Below, in pieces: positions 46,922 through 55,622 of a stretch of DNA of 64,000 nucleotides. A program made the translations under genes and the position numbers. The stretch covers positions 806,001-870,000 of the forward strand of contig NZ_WTYG01000001.1 in assembly GCF_009828015.1 (NCBI RefSeq), in the 5' to 3' direction. Each line of letters opens with the position of its first letter. The first letter of the stretch is position 1. The notes under the pieces are model-generated. The model made no database searches and had not been told where the DNA came from. It saw only the letters and a program-made list of their open reading frames with translations. The DNA is from Qipengyuania citrea (GTDB lineage: Bacteria; Pseudomonadota; Alphaproteobacteria; Sphingomonadales; Sphingomonadaceae).

Positions 46922-47881
46922 CTACACCCCGAGCTTGCTCCGCGGATCGCTCTCGTCCTTCCATCCATCGAGGCGCTTGGCAAGTTCGTCGAGCATATCG
47001 GGCAGCTGGATTTCGAGCGTTACCAGCTGGTCGCCGCGGGTGCCGGTCTTGCGGGTGAACCCCTTGCCCTTGAGGCGCAGCACGGTGCCGCCGCTGGTCC
47101 CGGGCTTGAGCGTCATCATGACCGGGCCATCGACCGTCGGGACGCGGACCTTGCCGCCGTTAACCGCCTCGTCGAGCGTGATCGGCAGGTCGAAGCGCAC
47201 ATCGTCATCATGGCGCTTGAAGAAACTGTGCGGGTCGATCGCGATCGTGACCAGCCCGTCGCCCGGTCCGCCGGGCCCCTGTTCGCCCTTGCCCTTCAGG
47301 CGCATCTGCGTCCCGTCCTCGACCCCGTTGGGCAGTTTCAGATCGATCGTCTTGCCGTCCGCCAACGTGATGCGCTGCGGCTTGAGCGTCGCGGCATCGA
47401 TGAAGGGGACCCGCAGCCGGTATGCGACATCGGCGCCCTTCTGCGGCGCGCGCCGCTGCTGCGCCCCGCCGAAGGGACTGCCGCCGGGTCCACCGCGCGG
47501 GCCGCGGCCGCCGAACAATCCTTCGAAGATATCGCCCAGGTCGACGTCCTCGGTGCCGAAACCCTGCATGTCTTCGGGCCGGTAGCCGCGTTGGCCGCCG
47601 CCGGGCCTGAACCCGCCGCCGCCCATGCCGGCGAAGGGATTGGCCGGATTGCCATCGGCATCGATTTCGCCGCGGTCGAACTGCGCCCGCTTGTCCTTGT
47701 CGGACAGCAGGTCATAGGCATTGGTGACCTTGCTGAAGCGTTCGGACGCTTGCGGATTGTCCTTGTTGCGGTCGGGGTGCAACTCCTTCGCCAGCGTGCG
47801 ATAAGCGCTCTTGATGTCTTTCTCGGACGCATTGCGGCTGACGCCGAGCGTGGCATAGGGATCTGAAGAGTTCGTGGCCAT
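46922..47881 (-). CDS. DnaJ C-terminal domain chaperone (CbpA-like)
   Basis: 319 residues: a J domain with the HPD motif (KELHPDRNKDN), a Gly/Phe/Arg-rich linker (about 80-140), and two C-terminal substrate-binding domains. The zinc-finger CxxCxGxG repeats of DnaJ are absent, so it is of the CbpA/DnaJ class B type and a likely DnaK co-chaperone. First gene of the operon with the BrkB copy and fabI. Confidence 0.93.
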   Translation of the reverse strand: MATNSSDPYATLGVSRNASEKDIKSAYRTLAKELHPDRNKDNPQASERFSKVTNAYDLLSDKDKRAQFDRGEIDADGNPANPFAGMGGGGFRPGGGQRGYRPEDMQGFGTEDVDLGDIFEGLFGGRGPRGGPGGSPFGGAQQRRAPQKGADVAYRLRVPFIDAATLKPQRITLADGKTIDLKLPNGVEDGTQMRLKGKGEQGPGGPGDGLVTIAIDPHSFFKRHDDDVRFDLPITLDEAVNGGKVRVPTVDGPVMMTLKPGTSGGTVLRLKGKGFTRKTGTRGDQLVTLEIQLPDMLDELAKRLDGWKDESDPRSKLGV

Positions 47882-48083
47882 TTGGCGTATCAGCTAGGCA
47901 CTACAGCGGCACCGCGCAAGCACGCGCGGTTTCCTACGGCTGGGATCGGGGATAGGGGATCGATCATGGATACCGCAATTCTCCTGTCTGTACCGCTCTC
48001 GAAGCGCCAACGGCCCGCGCAGAATTTTGCTCCAGAACCGTGTTCCATGTGTTCCAAGTCTCCCACCCCCTAGGAAAGCCCGC

Positions 48084-48692
48084 ATGCAGTCCGACGAAAG
48101 CGCCATCCCGCAAAGCGATCCCTTCATGCTCTTCGAAGTGTGGTACGCCGAAGCGAAGGAAAGCGAACCCAACGATCCCAATGCGATGGCGCTCGCAACC
48201 GCGTCGGAAGACGGGCTGCCCTCGGTCCGCATGGTGCTGCTGAAGGGCCACGGCCCGGACGGTTTCGTGTTCTATACCAATGCCGAAAGCCGCAAGGGCG
48301 AACAGATCCGCGCCAATATGCGTGCGGCGCTGCTGTTTCACTGGAAGAGCCTGCGCCGCCAGATTCGCATCGAAGGCCCGCTGGAGGAAGTGAGCAGCGC
48401 CGAAGCCGACGCCTATTTCCATTCGCGGCCGCGCGTCTCCCAGATCGGCTCGGCAGCCAGCGACCAGTCGCGCGCGCTGCCCGACCGCCAGGTCTATCTC
48501 GACCGGGTAACGGCGCTCGAGGAACGCTATCCCGAAGGTGACATTCCGCGCCCGCCGCACTGGACGGGTTTCCGGCTCAGCCCGCGGCGGATCGAGTTCT
48601 GGCAGGATCGCCAGTACCGGCTGCATGATCGCCGGCTGTTCGTTCGCGATGCTGCGGAAGAGGCGTGGTCCGACACGCTTCTGTACCCATGA
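48084..48692 (+). CDS. pdxH: Pyridoxamine 5'-phosphate oxidase
   Basis: FMN enzyme that makes pyridoxal phosphate. From the ATG at 48084 (MQSDESAIPQSDPF), preceded by TAGGAAAG, it has 202 residues. FMN-binding regions RMVLLKGHGPDGFVFYTN and ALLFHWKSLRRQIRIEG, and the C-terminal RLSPRRIEFWQDR block, are clear. The stop overlaps the next start (ATGA). The 202-base gap before it holds no feature I can name beyond a short GC hairpin. Confidence 0.95.
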   Translation: MQSDESAIPQSDPFMLFEVWYAEAKESEPNDPNAMALATASEDGLPSVRMVLLKGHGPDGFVFYTNAESRKGEQIRANMRAALLFHWKSLRRQIRIEGPLEEVSSAEADAYFHSRPRVSQIGSAASDQSRALPDRQVYLDRVTALEERYPEGDIPRPPHWTGFRLSPRRIEFWQDRQYRLHDRRLFVRDAAEEAWSDTLLYP

Positions 48693-49624
48693 CGACCGAT
48701 CGCGCCCTGCTCGCGCGGTCCGCTGCCGTCGCGTCGATCTCGGTCGCGCTGATACTGGTCGCGCTCAAGACCTGGGCTAGCTGGCGGACCGGGTCCACTG
48801 CCATGCTCGGCAGCCTGGCCGATTCGGCGCTCGATCTCGTGGCCAGCCTTGCCACGCTGACCGGCGTCTGGATCGCGTCGATGCCTGCCGACGAGGATCA
48901 CCGCTTCGGCCATGGCAAGGCCGAGGCGCTCGCGGCGATCTTCCAAGTGATGCTGATCGCGCTTTCGGCATTCGGCATTGCGGTGCGCGCGATCATGCAG
49001 CTGGCGGCGGGCGGGCCCACCGCTGCGGCGCAGGAAGGCATCGCGGTATCGTTGATCGCCATCGCGCTCACTTTCGCGCTGCTTTCCTGGCAGCGATTCG
49101 TGATGAACCGGACGCGGAGCCTCGCGATCCAGACCGATCACCTGCATTACAAGTCCGACCTGCTGCTCAACCTTGCCGTGATCGCCGCGTTGGTGCTCGA
49201 CCAATATGCGGGTTTCGGGATCGCCGATCCGCTGTTCGGCCTAGCCATCGCCGGCTGGCTGGCATGGGGCGCATGGCGCGGGGCGAGCGATGCGGTCGAC
49301 GATCTGATGGACCGCGAATGGCCCGACGAAAAGCGCCAGGCCTTCGTCGAAGCTGCGGCGCGCCATCCCGAACTGTCCAACCTCCACGACCTGCGGACGC
49401 GCACCAGCGGGAACCGCGACTTCGTCCAGTTCCATGTGGATCTGCCCCCGGCGCTGACCATTGCAGCCGCGCATGCGATCATCGACCGGGTCGAGGCCGA
49501 CCTGCTCGAACAGTTTCCCGGAACCGAATTGCTGATCCACATCGACCCCGAAGGCCATGTGGACGAGCCCAACAACCCGCTGGTCGAAGACAATGAATTC
49601 GCCAAGCTGGAGAAAGATGCATGA
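48689..49624 (+). CDS. Cation diffusion facilitator (CDF) transporter
   Basis: Proton-driven export of a divalent metal such as zinc or iron. The 311 residues have about five to six membrane segments with the metal-site residues of LADSALDLVASL and LHYKSDLLLNLAV, then a cytoplasmic domain with HDLRTRTSGNRDFVQFHVDL. The metal cannot be decided from sequence; FieF-like members move Fe/Zn. Coupled to pdxH and the PhzF gene by ATGA overlaps. Confidence 0.92.
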   Translation: MTTDRALLARSAAVASISVALILVALKTWASWRTGSTAMLGSLADSALDLVASLATLTGVWIASMPADEDHRFGHGKAEALAAIFQVMLIALSAFGIAVRAIMQLAAGGPTAAAQEGIAVSLIAIALTFALLSWQRFVMNRTRSLAIQTDHLHYKSDLLLNLAVIAALVLDQYAGFGIADPLFGLAIAGWLAWGAWRGASDAVDDLMDREWPDEKRQAFVEAAARHPELSNLHDLRTRTSGNRDFVQFHVDLPPALTIAAAHAIIDRVEADLLEQFPGTELLIHIDPEGHVDEPNNPLVEDNEFAKLEKDA

Positions 49625-50418
49625 GCCGCACGATACCCTATTGGCATGTCGACGCATTCGCCAACCGGCCGTTCACGGGCAACCAGGCTGCGGTGATGCC
49701 GCTCGAGCGCTGGCCCGACGATGCCGAATTGCTGGCGATAGCCGAAGAGAACAATTTCGCCGAGACCGCTTTCCTGGTCCGCGACGAGAGTGGCGCGGCC
49801 GAGTGGGAGCTGCGGTGGTTCACCCCGGCCGAGGAAATCCGTCTGTGCGGCCACGCCACGCTGGCGAGCGGACATGTGCTGTTGACCCGCGATGGAGGCG
49901 ACAGGGTCACCTTTCGTACGCGCAGGGCCGGGCTTCTCGAAGTCGCGCGCACCGGCACGGGATACGAACTGGCGCTGCCGCTTATCCGCAGTGCGCCGGG
50001 ATCATGGCCCGAAGCGGCGGCGTTGCTCGGCTCCGAACCGGCCGAAGTGTGGCTGAACGAGGATGGCTACGGCATCTATCTGTTCGACAGCGAAGCGCAG
50101 GTGCGCGCACTCGATCCCGACCTGCGCGGCCTGGGCGCGCTGGGCAGCGACCAGTTCATCTGCACTGCGCGCGGTTCGGACAGCGATGTCGTCAGCCGCG
50201 TGTTCGTACCGGGGAGCGGGGTGGACGAAGACAGTTTCACCGGCTCCGCCCATGCCGCGCTGACCTATTTCTGGACCGAACGGCTGGGACGCGACAGCTT
50301 CACCGCGTTCCAGGCGTCGCAGCGCGGCGGCCATGCCACCTGCCGCCGCGATGGCGAGCAGGCGATCTTGTCCGGCGACTGCGTGACCGTGGTCGAGGGC
50401 CGGTTCCTGCTGCCCTAG
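49621..50418 (+). CDS. PhzF family isomerase-like protein
   Basis: 265 residues of the diaminopimelate-epimerase-like fold. It shows HVDAFANRPFTGNQAAVM, the active-site Glu region NNFAETAFLV, RWFTPAEEIRLCGHAT and EDSFTGSAHAAL. The substrate is unknown; this is not evidence of phenazine synthesis, as the other phz genes are absent. The stop overlaps the opposing serine hydrolase stop. Confidence 0.9.
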   Translation: MSRTIPYWHVDAFANRPFTGNQAAVMPLERWPDDAELLAIAEENNFAETAFLVRDESGAAEWELRWFTPAEEIRLCGHATLASGHVLLTRDGGDRVTFRTRRAGLLEVARTGTGYELALPLIRSAPGSWPEAAALLGSEPAEVWLNEDGYGIYLFDSEAQVRALDPDLRGLGALGSDQFICTARGSDSDVVSRVFVPGSGVDEDSFTGSAHAALTYFWTERLGRDSFTAFQASQRGGHATCRRDGEQAILSGDCVTVVEGRFLLP

Positions 50419-51542
50419 CTGGCGGGGTACAATTCGATGAGATCGGCCAGCTGCTGCAGCATGGCGCGGCGCTCGGGCGCGTCGGAATGGCCGAGCCTGA
50501 CGACGGTGAGCTTCTGCGCGGGCGAAACAAAGACATACTGGCCCATGTGCCCGATCATGGAAAAGGCGGATTCGGGCGCGCGGGCGGGGATCAGCGGGTG
50601 CTGGTCTTCACCCGTCGGCCGGTTGAGCCATGTCTGCAGACCGTAATGCGGGCTCTTCGGGCTGGGAGTGACCATTTCCTCGACCCAGGCGCGCGGCACC
50701 AGCTGTTCGCCGCGATAGGACCCCTTGTTGCGCAGCAGCTCGCCCAGCTTGGCCCAGTCGCGGGCGGTGGCATGGATCAGGCTGCCGCCGATCAGCGTGC
50801 CGGCGCGATCGAATTCGGGCACCACGCTGGTCATGCCCAGCGGTTCGAACAGCCGAGCGGCGAGATAGTCGGTCACCGCCTGCCGGCGGATATCGGGATC
50901 GCTGCTGCCGGTCAGCGCCCGGGCCGCGATATCGGCGAGGATGACAGTGGTGTTGGAGGAGTATTCGAATCGCTCGCCCGGTTCCGCCTCGAGCGGCTGC
51001 GCGGTGGCGTAATCGGCCATGTCGTCGCGCCCGTCGAGGAACAGCATGCGCACTTCGCTGCTGTCATAGGGTGGATCGCCGGCCTCGGTATGTTCGAGCC
51101 CGGCGCGCATCTGCAGCAGGTGGCGCAGGGTGATTTCGGCGCGCGGATCGCCGGTTCGCTGCCAACGGGGCACGGGCGCGGGCGCATCGAGCCGGAGCTG
51201 CCCGTCGGCAACCAGCATGCCGATCATGATCGCGGTGACCGTCTTGGCCATGGACCAGCTGACGAAACGCGTGTCGGCATCATATCCCGGCGCATAGCGC
51301 TCAACCGCCAGGGTGCCCCCGTGATAGACCACCAGCGCGCGGGTTTCGCCAAGGCCCTCGCGCGTGAACAGATCGTCCGCTGCCCGTGCCAGCGGCCGCG
51401 TGGGCGCGCCGGGCTGCTTGCTTACCGCAGCGAGCGCTTCTTCGCTGAGCGGGGGTTCCTGCGCCGGTCCGGACGACCCGCAGGACGCAAGGCTTGAGGT
51501 GGCGAGCGCAAGCGCGATAAGGGGGGCGGGCCGCATGAACAT
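50415..51542 (-). CDS. Serine hydrolase of the beta-lactamase/class C family, lipoprotein
   Basis: 375 residues from the ATG at 51542 (MFMRPAPLIALALA); the ATG at 51536 is an alternative. Lipobox SLASC with Cys21. The catalytic SxxK is SMAK (S97, K100), the YxN motif is YSSN, and HMGQYVFVSP near the end supplies the third element. An esterase, D-aminopeptidase or penicillin-binding role are possible; true beta-lactamase activity is unlikely. The start abuts the divergent small gene. Confidence 0.85.
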   Translation of the reverse strand: MFMRPAPLIALALATSSLASCGSSGPAQEPPLSEEALAAVSKQPGAPTRPLARAADDLFTREGLGETRALVVYHGGTLAVERYAPGYDADTRFVSWSMAKTVTAIMIGMLVADGQLRLDAPAPVPRWQRTGDPRAEITLRHLLQMRAGLEHTEAGDPPYDSSEVRMLFLDGRDDMADYATAQPLEAEPGERFEYSSNTTVILADIAARALTGSSDPDIRRQAVTDYLAARLFEPLGMTSVVPEFDRAGTLIGGSLIHATARDWAKLGELLRNKGSYRGEQLVPRAWVEEMVTPSPKSPHYGLQTWLNRPTGEDQHPLIPARAPESAFSMIGHMGQYVFVSPAQKLTVVRLGHSDAPERRAMLQQLADLIELYPAS

Positions 51543-51557
51543 ATGTGCGTCACTCGC

Positions 51558-51917
51558 ATGAAGGAATCCCGCTTGGCAACGGCCAAAACCCGCACTCGCA
51601 AAACCCGCCTCTGGTTCTGGTCGATCCTGCTTGTCGCCGTGCTGCTCGGTGCGGCGTGGCTCGCGTGGGGCGAAGGGCTGCGCAAGACCGGCGGGGCAGG
51701 GGTTGCCTATGCCGCGCGGGTCGGCTGCTCGTGTCGTTTCGTCGCAGATCGCAGCCTGGACGATTGCGCCAAGGACAGACTGGCAGGGATGGAGCTGGTT
51801 TCGCTCAGCGATGACGCGGCGGCCAGGAGCGTCACGGCATCGATCCCGCTGGTCGCATCGGAAACCGCCGCCTACCGGGAAGGCTATGGCTGCGTCCTGC
51901 AGGAGTGGCGCGACTAG
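51558..51917 (+). CDS. Small membrane-anchored Cys-containing hypothetical protein
   Basis: 119 residues from the ATG at 51558 ([12 protein letters not shown]); a TTG at 51573 with AAGGA upstream is an alternative. A basic N-terminus, one membrane segment ([19 protein letters not shown]), then a periplasmic part with [16 protein letters not shown] and GYGCVL cysteines. No family recognised. It is divergent from the serine hydrolase gene by only 15 bases and ends inside the mnmA stop region. A functional link to the hydrolase is a guess from proximity. Confidence 0.7.
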   Translation: MKESRLATAKTRTRKTRLWFWSILLVAVLLGAAWLAWGEGLRKTGGAGVAYAARVGCSCRFVADRSLDDCAKDRLAGMELVSLSDDAAARSVTASIPLVASETAAYREGYGCVLQEWRD

Positions 51918-53068
51918 GCGGCGACGCGGGTCGTCGAATCGATCCATCCGCCGCCAACGACCCTCTCGCCCGCGTAGAGGACGGCCGCCTGGCCGGGCGC
52001 GACGCCGAATTCCGGATCGGCAAAACGGATCGCAACTTCGGCCCCATTGCCCAGCGGGCCTTCGAGCGTGACCGGCACCGGTTTGGCGAGGCTACGCACC
52101 TTGGCGGTCAGCGGGACATCGGGCAGCGGACCGATGCGGTTGGTCTCGATGATCTGCGCTGCGGTCACGGCCAGCATGCGCTTCGGCCCGACCCTGACCT
52201 GTGCGGAGGCGGCGTCGATGCCGACGACATACAGCGGTTCGGGCTGGCCCCCGATGTCGAGTCCGCGGCGCTGGCCTACCGTATAGTGGATGACGCCTTT
52301 GTGTTCGCCCAGCTGCTCTCCGGTCGCGGCATGGACGATCGCCCCCGGCTCTGCGCCTTCGGGCCGCATCTTGCGCACGATCTTGGCATAGTCGCCATCG
52401 GGTACGAAGCAGATATCCTGGCTGTCGGGCTTGGCAGCGTTGCGCAATCCCGACCCTTCGGCGAGCTCGCGCACTTCCGCTTTCGGCATGCCGCCGAGCG
52501 GGAAGCGCAGGAAGGCCAGCTGGTCGTCGGTGGTGGCGTAGAGAAAATAGGACTGGTCGCGCGCAGGATCGGCAGCGCGGTGCAATTCGGGGCCGGCGGC
52601 CCCCATGACGCGCTTCACGTAATGCCCGGTGGCAAGGCAGTCCGCCCCCAGTTCACGCGCCATGTCGAGCAGATCGGTGAACTTGGGCCCCATGTTGCAG
52701 CGGATGCAGGGCACGGGCGTCCGTCCGGCAAGGTAGTCGTCGGCGAATGTCTCGACCACTTCTTCGCGAAAGGCGCCCTCGTGGTCGTGGACGTAATGCG
52801 CGATGCCCAGCCGTTCGGCGACCTCGCGTGCATCGCGGATGTCATCGCCGGCGCAGCAGGCGCCCTTGCGCCCCGTGGCGGCGCCGTAATCGTACAGCTG
52901 CAGGGTGATGCCGATGACTTCGGCACCGGTCCTCGCGGCAAGCGCGGCGACCACCGAACTGTCGACGCCGCCCGACATGGCGACAACGATGCGGCATTCG
53001 GCTGCCGGTCGCGGCAGGTCGAACAGAGCGGCAGCCTGGTCCGGCGAAAGGATATCGGTTGCGGGCAT
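51914..53068 (-). CDS. mnmA: tRNA-specific 2-thiouridylase MnmA
   Basis: Adds sulfur to C2 of U34 in Glu, Gln and Lys tRNAs, complementing MnmE/MnmG. The ATG at 53068 ([11 protein letters not shown]) gives 384 residues; an upstream start at 53140 is possible. PP-loop SGGVDSS at 32-38, catalytic cysteines in PCIRCNM and [10 protein letters not shown], and a C-terminal beta-barrel. It overlaps the preceding small gene's stop tail-to-tail. Confidence 0.95.
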   Translation of the reverse strand: MPATDILSPDQAAALFDLPRPAAECRIVVAMSGGVDSSVVAALAARTGAEVIGITLQLYDYGAATGRKGACCAGDDIRDAREVAERLGIAHYVHDHEGAFREEVVETFADDYLAGRTPVPCIRCNMGPKFTDLLDMARELGADCLATGHYVKRVMGAAGPELHRAADPARDQSYFLYATTDDQLAFLRFPLGGMPKAEVRELAEGSGLRNAAKPDSQDICFVPDGDYAKIVRKMRPEGAEPGAIVHAATGEQLGEHKGVIHYTVGQRRGLDIGGQPEPLYVVGIDAASAQVRVGPKRMLAVTAAQIIETNRIGPLPDVPLTAKVRSLAKPVPVTLEGPLGNGAEVAIRFADPEFGVAPGQAAVLYAGERVVGGGWIDSTTRVAA

Positions 53069-53176
53069 GGCAAGGCCATACACGGATTGGCGCAAGGCCG
53101 CCAGATACCAAGGGCTGGCGAGCGCTGCGGCGACCTTCACGATCCGTTTACCATGGGTCGCCTATGTACGGAGACC

Positions 53177-53464
53177 ATGTTTGAGGGCCGCTCCAAAGAA
53201 AAAACGCTACCGGATCAGCGCGGAAGCGCGGATCTGCGCCAGTTTCGCTGGACCGATCTGGTTGCGAAACTCGCTGCGACTCGCGATTTGCGCGATGAAT
53301 TCGAACGGGTGGAGGCTGGATTCAACGCCTTTGGGCAAGCCCGCCGCGAGGGCAATGAAGAAGGTAAACTGACCGTTAACCAAGCTGCTTTAAGCGATGG
53401 AAAAGCCGCCCCCCTAGGTCTTGGTCATCCCGCGAACGACGCGGACCAAGGCGACAGAGAGTAG
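53177..53464 (+). CDS. Conserved small protein before sciP
   Basis: 95 residues from the ATG at 53177 (MFEGRSKEKTLPDQRG). The middle (LRQFRWTDLVAKLAATRDLRDEF) is predicted helical and resembles small proteins I recall beside DUF1153 genes in sphingomonads; the tail (VNQAALSDGK) is also of that type. No domain of known function. It ends three bases before sciP and is probably co-transcribed, so a cell-cycle role is a guess from context. Confidence 0.72.
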   Translation: MFEGRSKEKTLPDQRGSADLRQFRWTDLVAKLAATRDLRDEFERVEAGFNAFGQARREGNEEGKLTVNQAALSDGKAAPLGLGHPANDADQGDRE

Positions 53465-53467
53465 AGA

Positions 53468-53767
53468 ATGATCGAAAACCAGGACATCCGCCCTGCACAG
53501 GTTATCGGGCCGCTTGGCGAGCCGTTAACCGTGGACGACTTGCCTTCGCCCGATACGAAGCGCTGGGTGGTGCGGCGCAAGGCGGAAGTGGTCGCGGCGG
53601 TGAATGGCGGGTTGCTGACGATCGACGAGGTGCTCGAACGCTATTCGCTCAGCCTCGAGGAATTCGCTTCGTGGCAGCGCGCTGTCGATCGGTCGGGCAT
53701 GCAGGGGCTGCGCGTCACCCGGATTCAGCATTACCGCGACCTTTACGAACGCCAGCTCAAATACTGA
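53468..53767 (+). CDS. sciP: CtrA inhibitor SciP (DUF1153)
   Basis: 99 residues of the DUF1153 family. In Caulobacter SciP binds CtrA and DNA to block CtrA-activated transcription after division. The helix-turn-helix-like core is clear: RWVVRRKAEVVAAVNGGLL, IDEVLERYSLSLEEFASWQ, then the basic end LRVTRIQHYRDLYERQLKY. Length is normal. Two TTAACC sequences (53376 and 53525) lie near the start. Confidence 0.92.
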   Translation: MIENQDIRPAQVIGPLGEPLTVDDLPSPDTKRWVVRRKAEVVAAVNGGLLTIDEVLERYSLSLEEFASWQRAVDRSGMQGLRVTRIQHYRDLYERQLKY

Positions 53768-53834
53768 TCGCCATTCGTCACGGGAACGATTTGACTCCTC
53801 CATCGCTGCGCGTTCATCCTCGAGCCGAATTCGG

Positions 53835-53860
53835 GGAACCGGTCAGCCCATGCTTTCGTT
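53835..53860 (+). promoter_or_regulatory. EcfG-type general-stress promoter of glsB
   Basis: GGAAC (53835-53839), a 17-base spacer, and CGTT (53857-53860) match the alphaproteobacterial extracytoplasmic sigma factor EcfG consensus GGAAC-N16/17-CGTT. It lies 41 bases upstream of the glsB start, a suitable place for a transcript start near 53867. Confidence 0.75.
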
Positions 53861-53901
53861 GAAGGCACATCGGGTTGACGGGAAGAACAGGAGGAATTCG
53901 A

Positions 53902-54165
53902 ATGGCTTGGATTATCGCTATTATCGTCGGTGGGATTATCGGTTGGCTGGCTAGCCTGGTTATGAACCGCGACGCCTCGATGGGCATCTTTTGGAATATC
54001 GTCGTCGGCATCGTCGGCTCTTTCATCGGCCGTTTCATCGGTTCGCTGATCGGGGTCGGCTCGACGCTGACCGAATTCAGCATTCCGGGTCTGCTGATGT
54101 CGCTGGTCGGTGCCATCGTATTGCTCGGCATCGCCAATCTCATCCAGCGTGGCCGCGTCCGCTAA
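53902..54165 (+). CDS. GlsB/YeaQ/YmgE family stress-response membrane protein
   Basis: 87 residues from the ATG at 53902, preceded by GAGGAATTC. Three hydrophobic segments with glycine-zipper spacing: IIAIIVGGIIGWLASLVM, IFWNIVVGIVGSFIGRFIG and GLLMSLVGAIVLLGIANLI. A small inner-membrane protein of the transglycosylase-associated family, usually stress induced. The EcfG-type promoter upstream supports that. Its terminator follows. Confidence 0.9.
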   Translation: MAWIIAIIVGGIIGWLASLVMNRDASMGIFWNIVVGIVGSFIGRFIGSLIGVGSTLTEFSIPGLLMSLVGAIVLLGIANLIQRGRVR

Positions 54166-54188
54166 GCCGGGTCACTTACTGAAGTTTC

Positions 54189-54218
54189 AGGGCGGGGCGT
54201 CGCAGGGCGTCCCGCCCT
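54189..54218 (+). terminator. Hairpin terminator after glsB
   Basis: AGGGCGGGGCG pairs with CGTCCCGCCCT (one G-T) around an 8-base loop, followed by TTCGT. The remaining gap to the efflux operon (54219-54405) holds only a candidate promoter. Confidence 0.6.
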
Positions 54219-54339
54219 TCGTATATGCGGCAGTGCTGCTTGTGGCGCGCGGGCGACATTCGTCCGGCTATACCGGCCCCCGGTCGAAGCGTCGATTGCC
54301 CTGCGCTGGGCCCGGGTCTATCGCCTCCATGCGAAATTC

Positions 54340-54368
54340 TTGCGCTGAGTGATATAGCAATGTAATAC
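54340..54368 (+). promoter_or_regulatory. Candidate promoter of the RND efflux operon
   Basis: TTGCGC (54340-54345), a 17-base spacer and TAATAC (54363-54368), a reasonable housekeeping-sigma match 38 bases before the adaptor gene. No regulator gene is adjacent. Confidence 0.45.
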
Positions 54369-54405
54369 ACTGCTCGTTCGCAGCGCTTCTGGGGCAGGGT
54401 ACGAC

Positions 54406-55608
54406 ATGAATTACGAGTCAGGTGTAATGGCCGAGAAGGGCGATCCGATCACGGTCGACTTCGATCCCGACGAAGACGACCGTCTCGAGAAACGGCGTAC
54501 GGATCGCCGCAGGATCATCATCATCGCCGGCCTTATCGTCCTCGGTCTCGCGATTGCGGCCTATTTCGCCATGCGTGGTGGCACGACGACCCCTGCCGGG
54601 GAAGAAAACGCGCAGGCGCCCACGGTTACCGTGGTGCGTCCGGGGCGGACCACGGTCGAAGGTGAAATCACCGCGACCGGCTCGCTCGCCGCGCGGCGTG
54701 AAATGCCGGTCGGCGTCGTGGGCGAGGGCGGCCGTGTCGTCTCGGTGCCGGTCGATGCCGGCGACTGGGTAAGTCAGGGCCAGGTGCTTGCCCGGATCGA
54801 CCGCTCGGTCCAGTCGCAGCAGGTCCAGAGCTTTTCCGCACAGGTCCAGGTCGCGCAGTCCGATGCCGATCTAGCGCAGGCCAATCTCGATCGCGCGTTG
54901 CAGCTGGTCGAACGCGGCTTCGTTTCGCAAGCCGATGTCGACCGGTTGACCGCGACCCGCGATGCCGCCGTCGCACGCGTCCGCGTGGCACAGGCGCAGC
55001 TGGCCGAACTGCGCGCGCGCAATGCCCGCCTCGACATCCTCGCCCCCGCGGCGGGTTATGTGCTCGAACGCAATGTCGAACCCGGCCAGACGGTCAGCGC
55101 CGGTTCGCCGCCACTGTTCCGGATCGCCCGCGGGGGCGAAATGGAACTGCTCGCGCGGCTAAACGAAGATGCGCTGGCGTCGATTTCGCCGGGAACGCGT
55201 GCGCAGGTGCGCCCGGTCGGCACCGACAAACTGTTCACCGGGCAGGTTTGGCAGGTTTCGCCGATCATCAGCGAGCAGGATCGCCAGGGCACCGCACGCA
55301 TTGCGCTGAGCTACGCTCCGGGCCTGCGGCCGGGTGGTTTTGCCACTGCAACGATTGCCAGCGGCACGGTCGTCGCGCCGATCCTTCCCGAAAGCGCAGT
55401 GCTGTCCGACGAGGACGGCGCTTATGTCCTGATCATCAATGGCGAGGACAAGGCCGAACGCCGCGCGGTGACCACCGGCACGGTCACGTCGAAAGGTATC
55501 GTGATCGCCGAAGGGCTGAACGGTTCGGAACGTGTCGTGCTGCGCGCAGGGGGCTTCCTGACCGAAGGTGAAACGGTCCGGACGCAGCTCGCCGAGCTCG
55601 ACGACTAA
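54406..55608 (+). CDS. RND efflux periplasmic adaptor (membrane fusion protein)
   Basis: 400 residues from the ATG at 54406; the ATG at 54427 (MAEKGDPITVDF) is an alternative. A cytoplasmic acidic tail, one membrane anchor (about 45-62), then a lipoyl domain split by a helical hairpin (GDWVSQGQVLARID before, ILAPAAGYVLERNVEPGQTV after), and a beta-barrel. Bridges the permease to an outer-membrane channel, which is not encoded here. 14 bases separate it from the permease gene. Confidence 0.93.
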   Translation: MNYESGVMAEKGDPITVDFDPDEDDRLEKRRTDRRRIIIIAGLIVLGLAIAAYFAMRGGTTTPAGEENAQAPTVTVVRPGRTTVEGEITATGSLAARREMPVGVVGEGGRVVSVPVDAGDWVSQGQVLARIDRSVQSQQVQSFSAQVQVAQSDADLAQANLDRALQLVERGFVSQADVDRLTATRDAAVARVRVAQAQLAELRARNARLDILAPAAGYVLERNVEPGQTVSAGSPPLFRIARGGEMELLARLNEDALASISPGTRAQVRPVGTDKLFTGQVWQVSPIISEQDRQGTARIALSYAPGLRPGGFATATIASGTVVAPILPESAVLSDEDGAYVLIINGEDKAERRAVTTGTVTSKGIVIAEGLNGSERVVLRAGGFLTEGETVRTQLAELDD

Positions 55609-55622
55609 GCAGGGGTAACTCG

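Noticed and set aside
45905-47866. 653-codon frame antisense to the BrkB and DnaJ-type genes
   Set aside because: It overlaps two identified genes with family motifs; the His/Arg/Gln-rich translation is a shadow.
49621-50418. Phenazine biosynthesis from the PhzF homologue
   Set aside because: No other phz gene is nearby; PhzF-like proteins are common without phenazines.
51905-53176. 5' part of a long plus-strand frame over mnmA
   Set aside because: This part is a shadow of mnmA. Only its 3' end from 53177 is kept, as the small gene before sciP.
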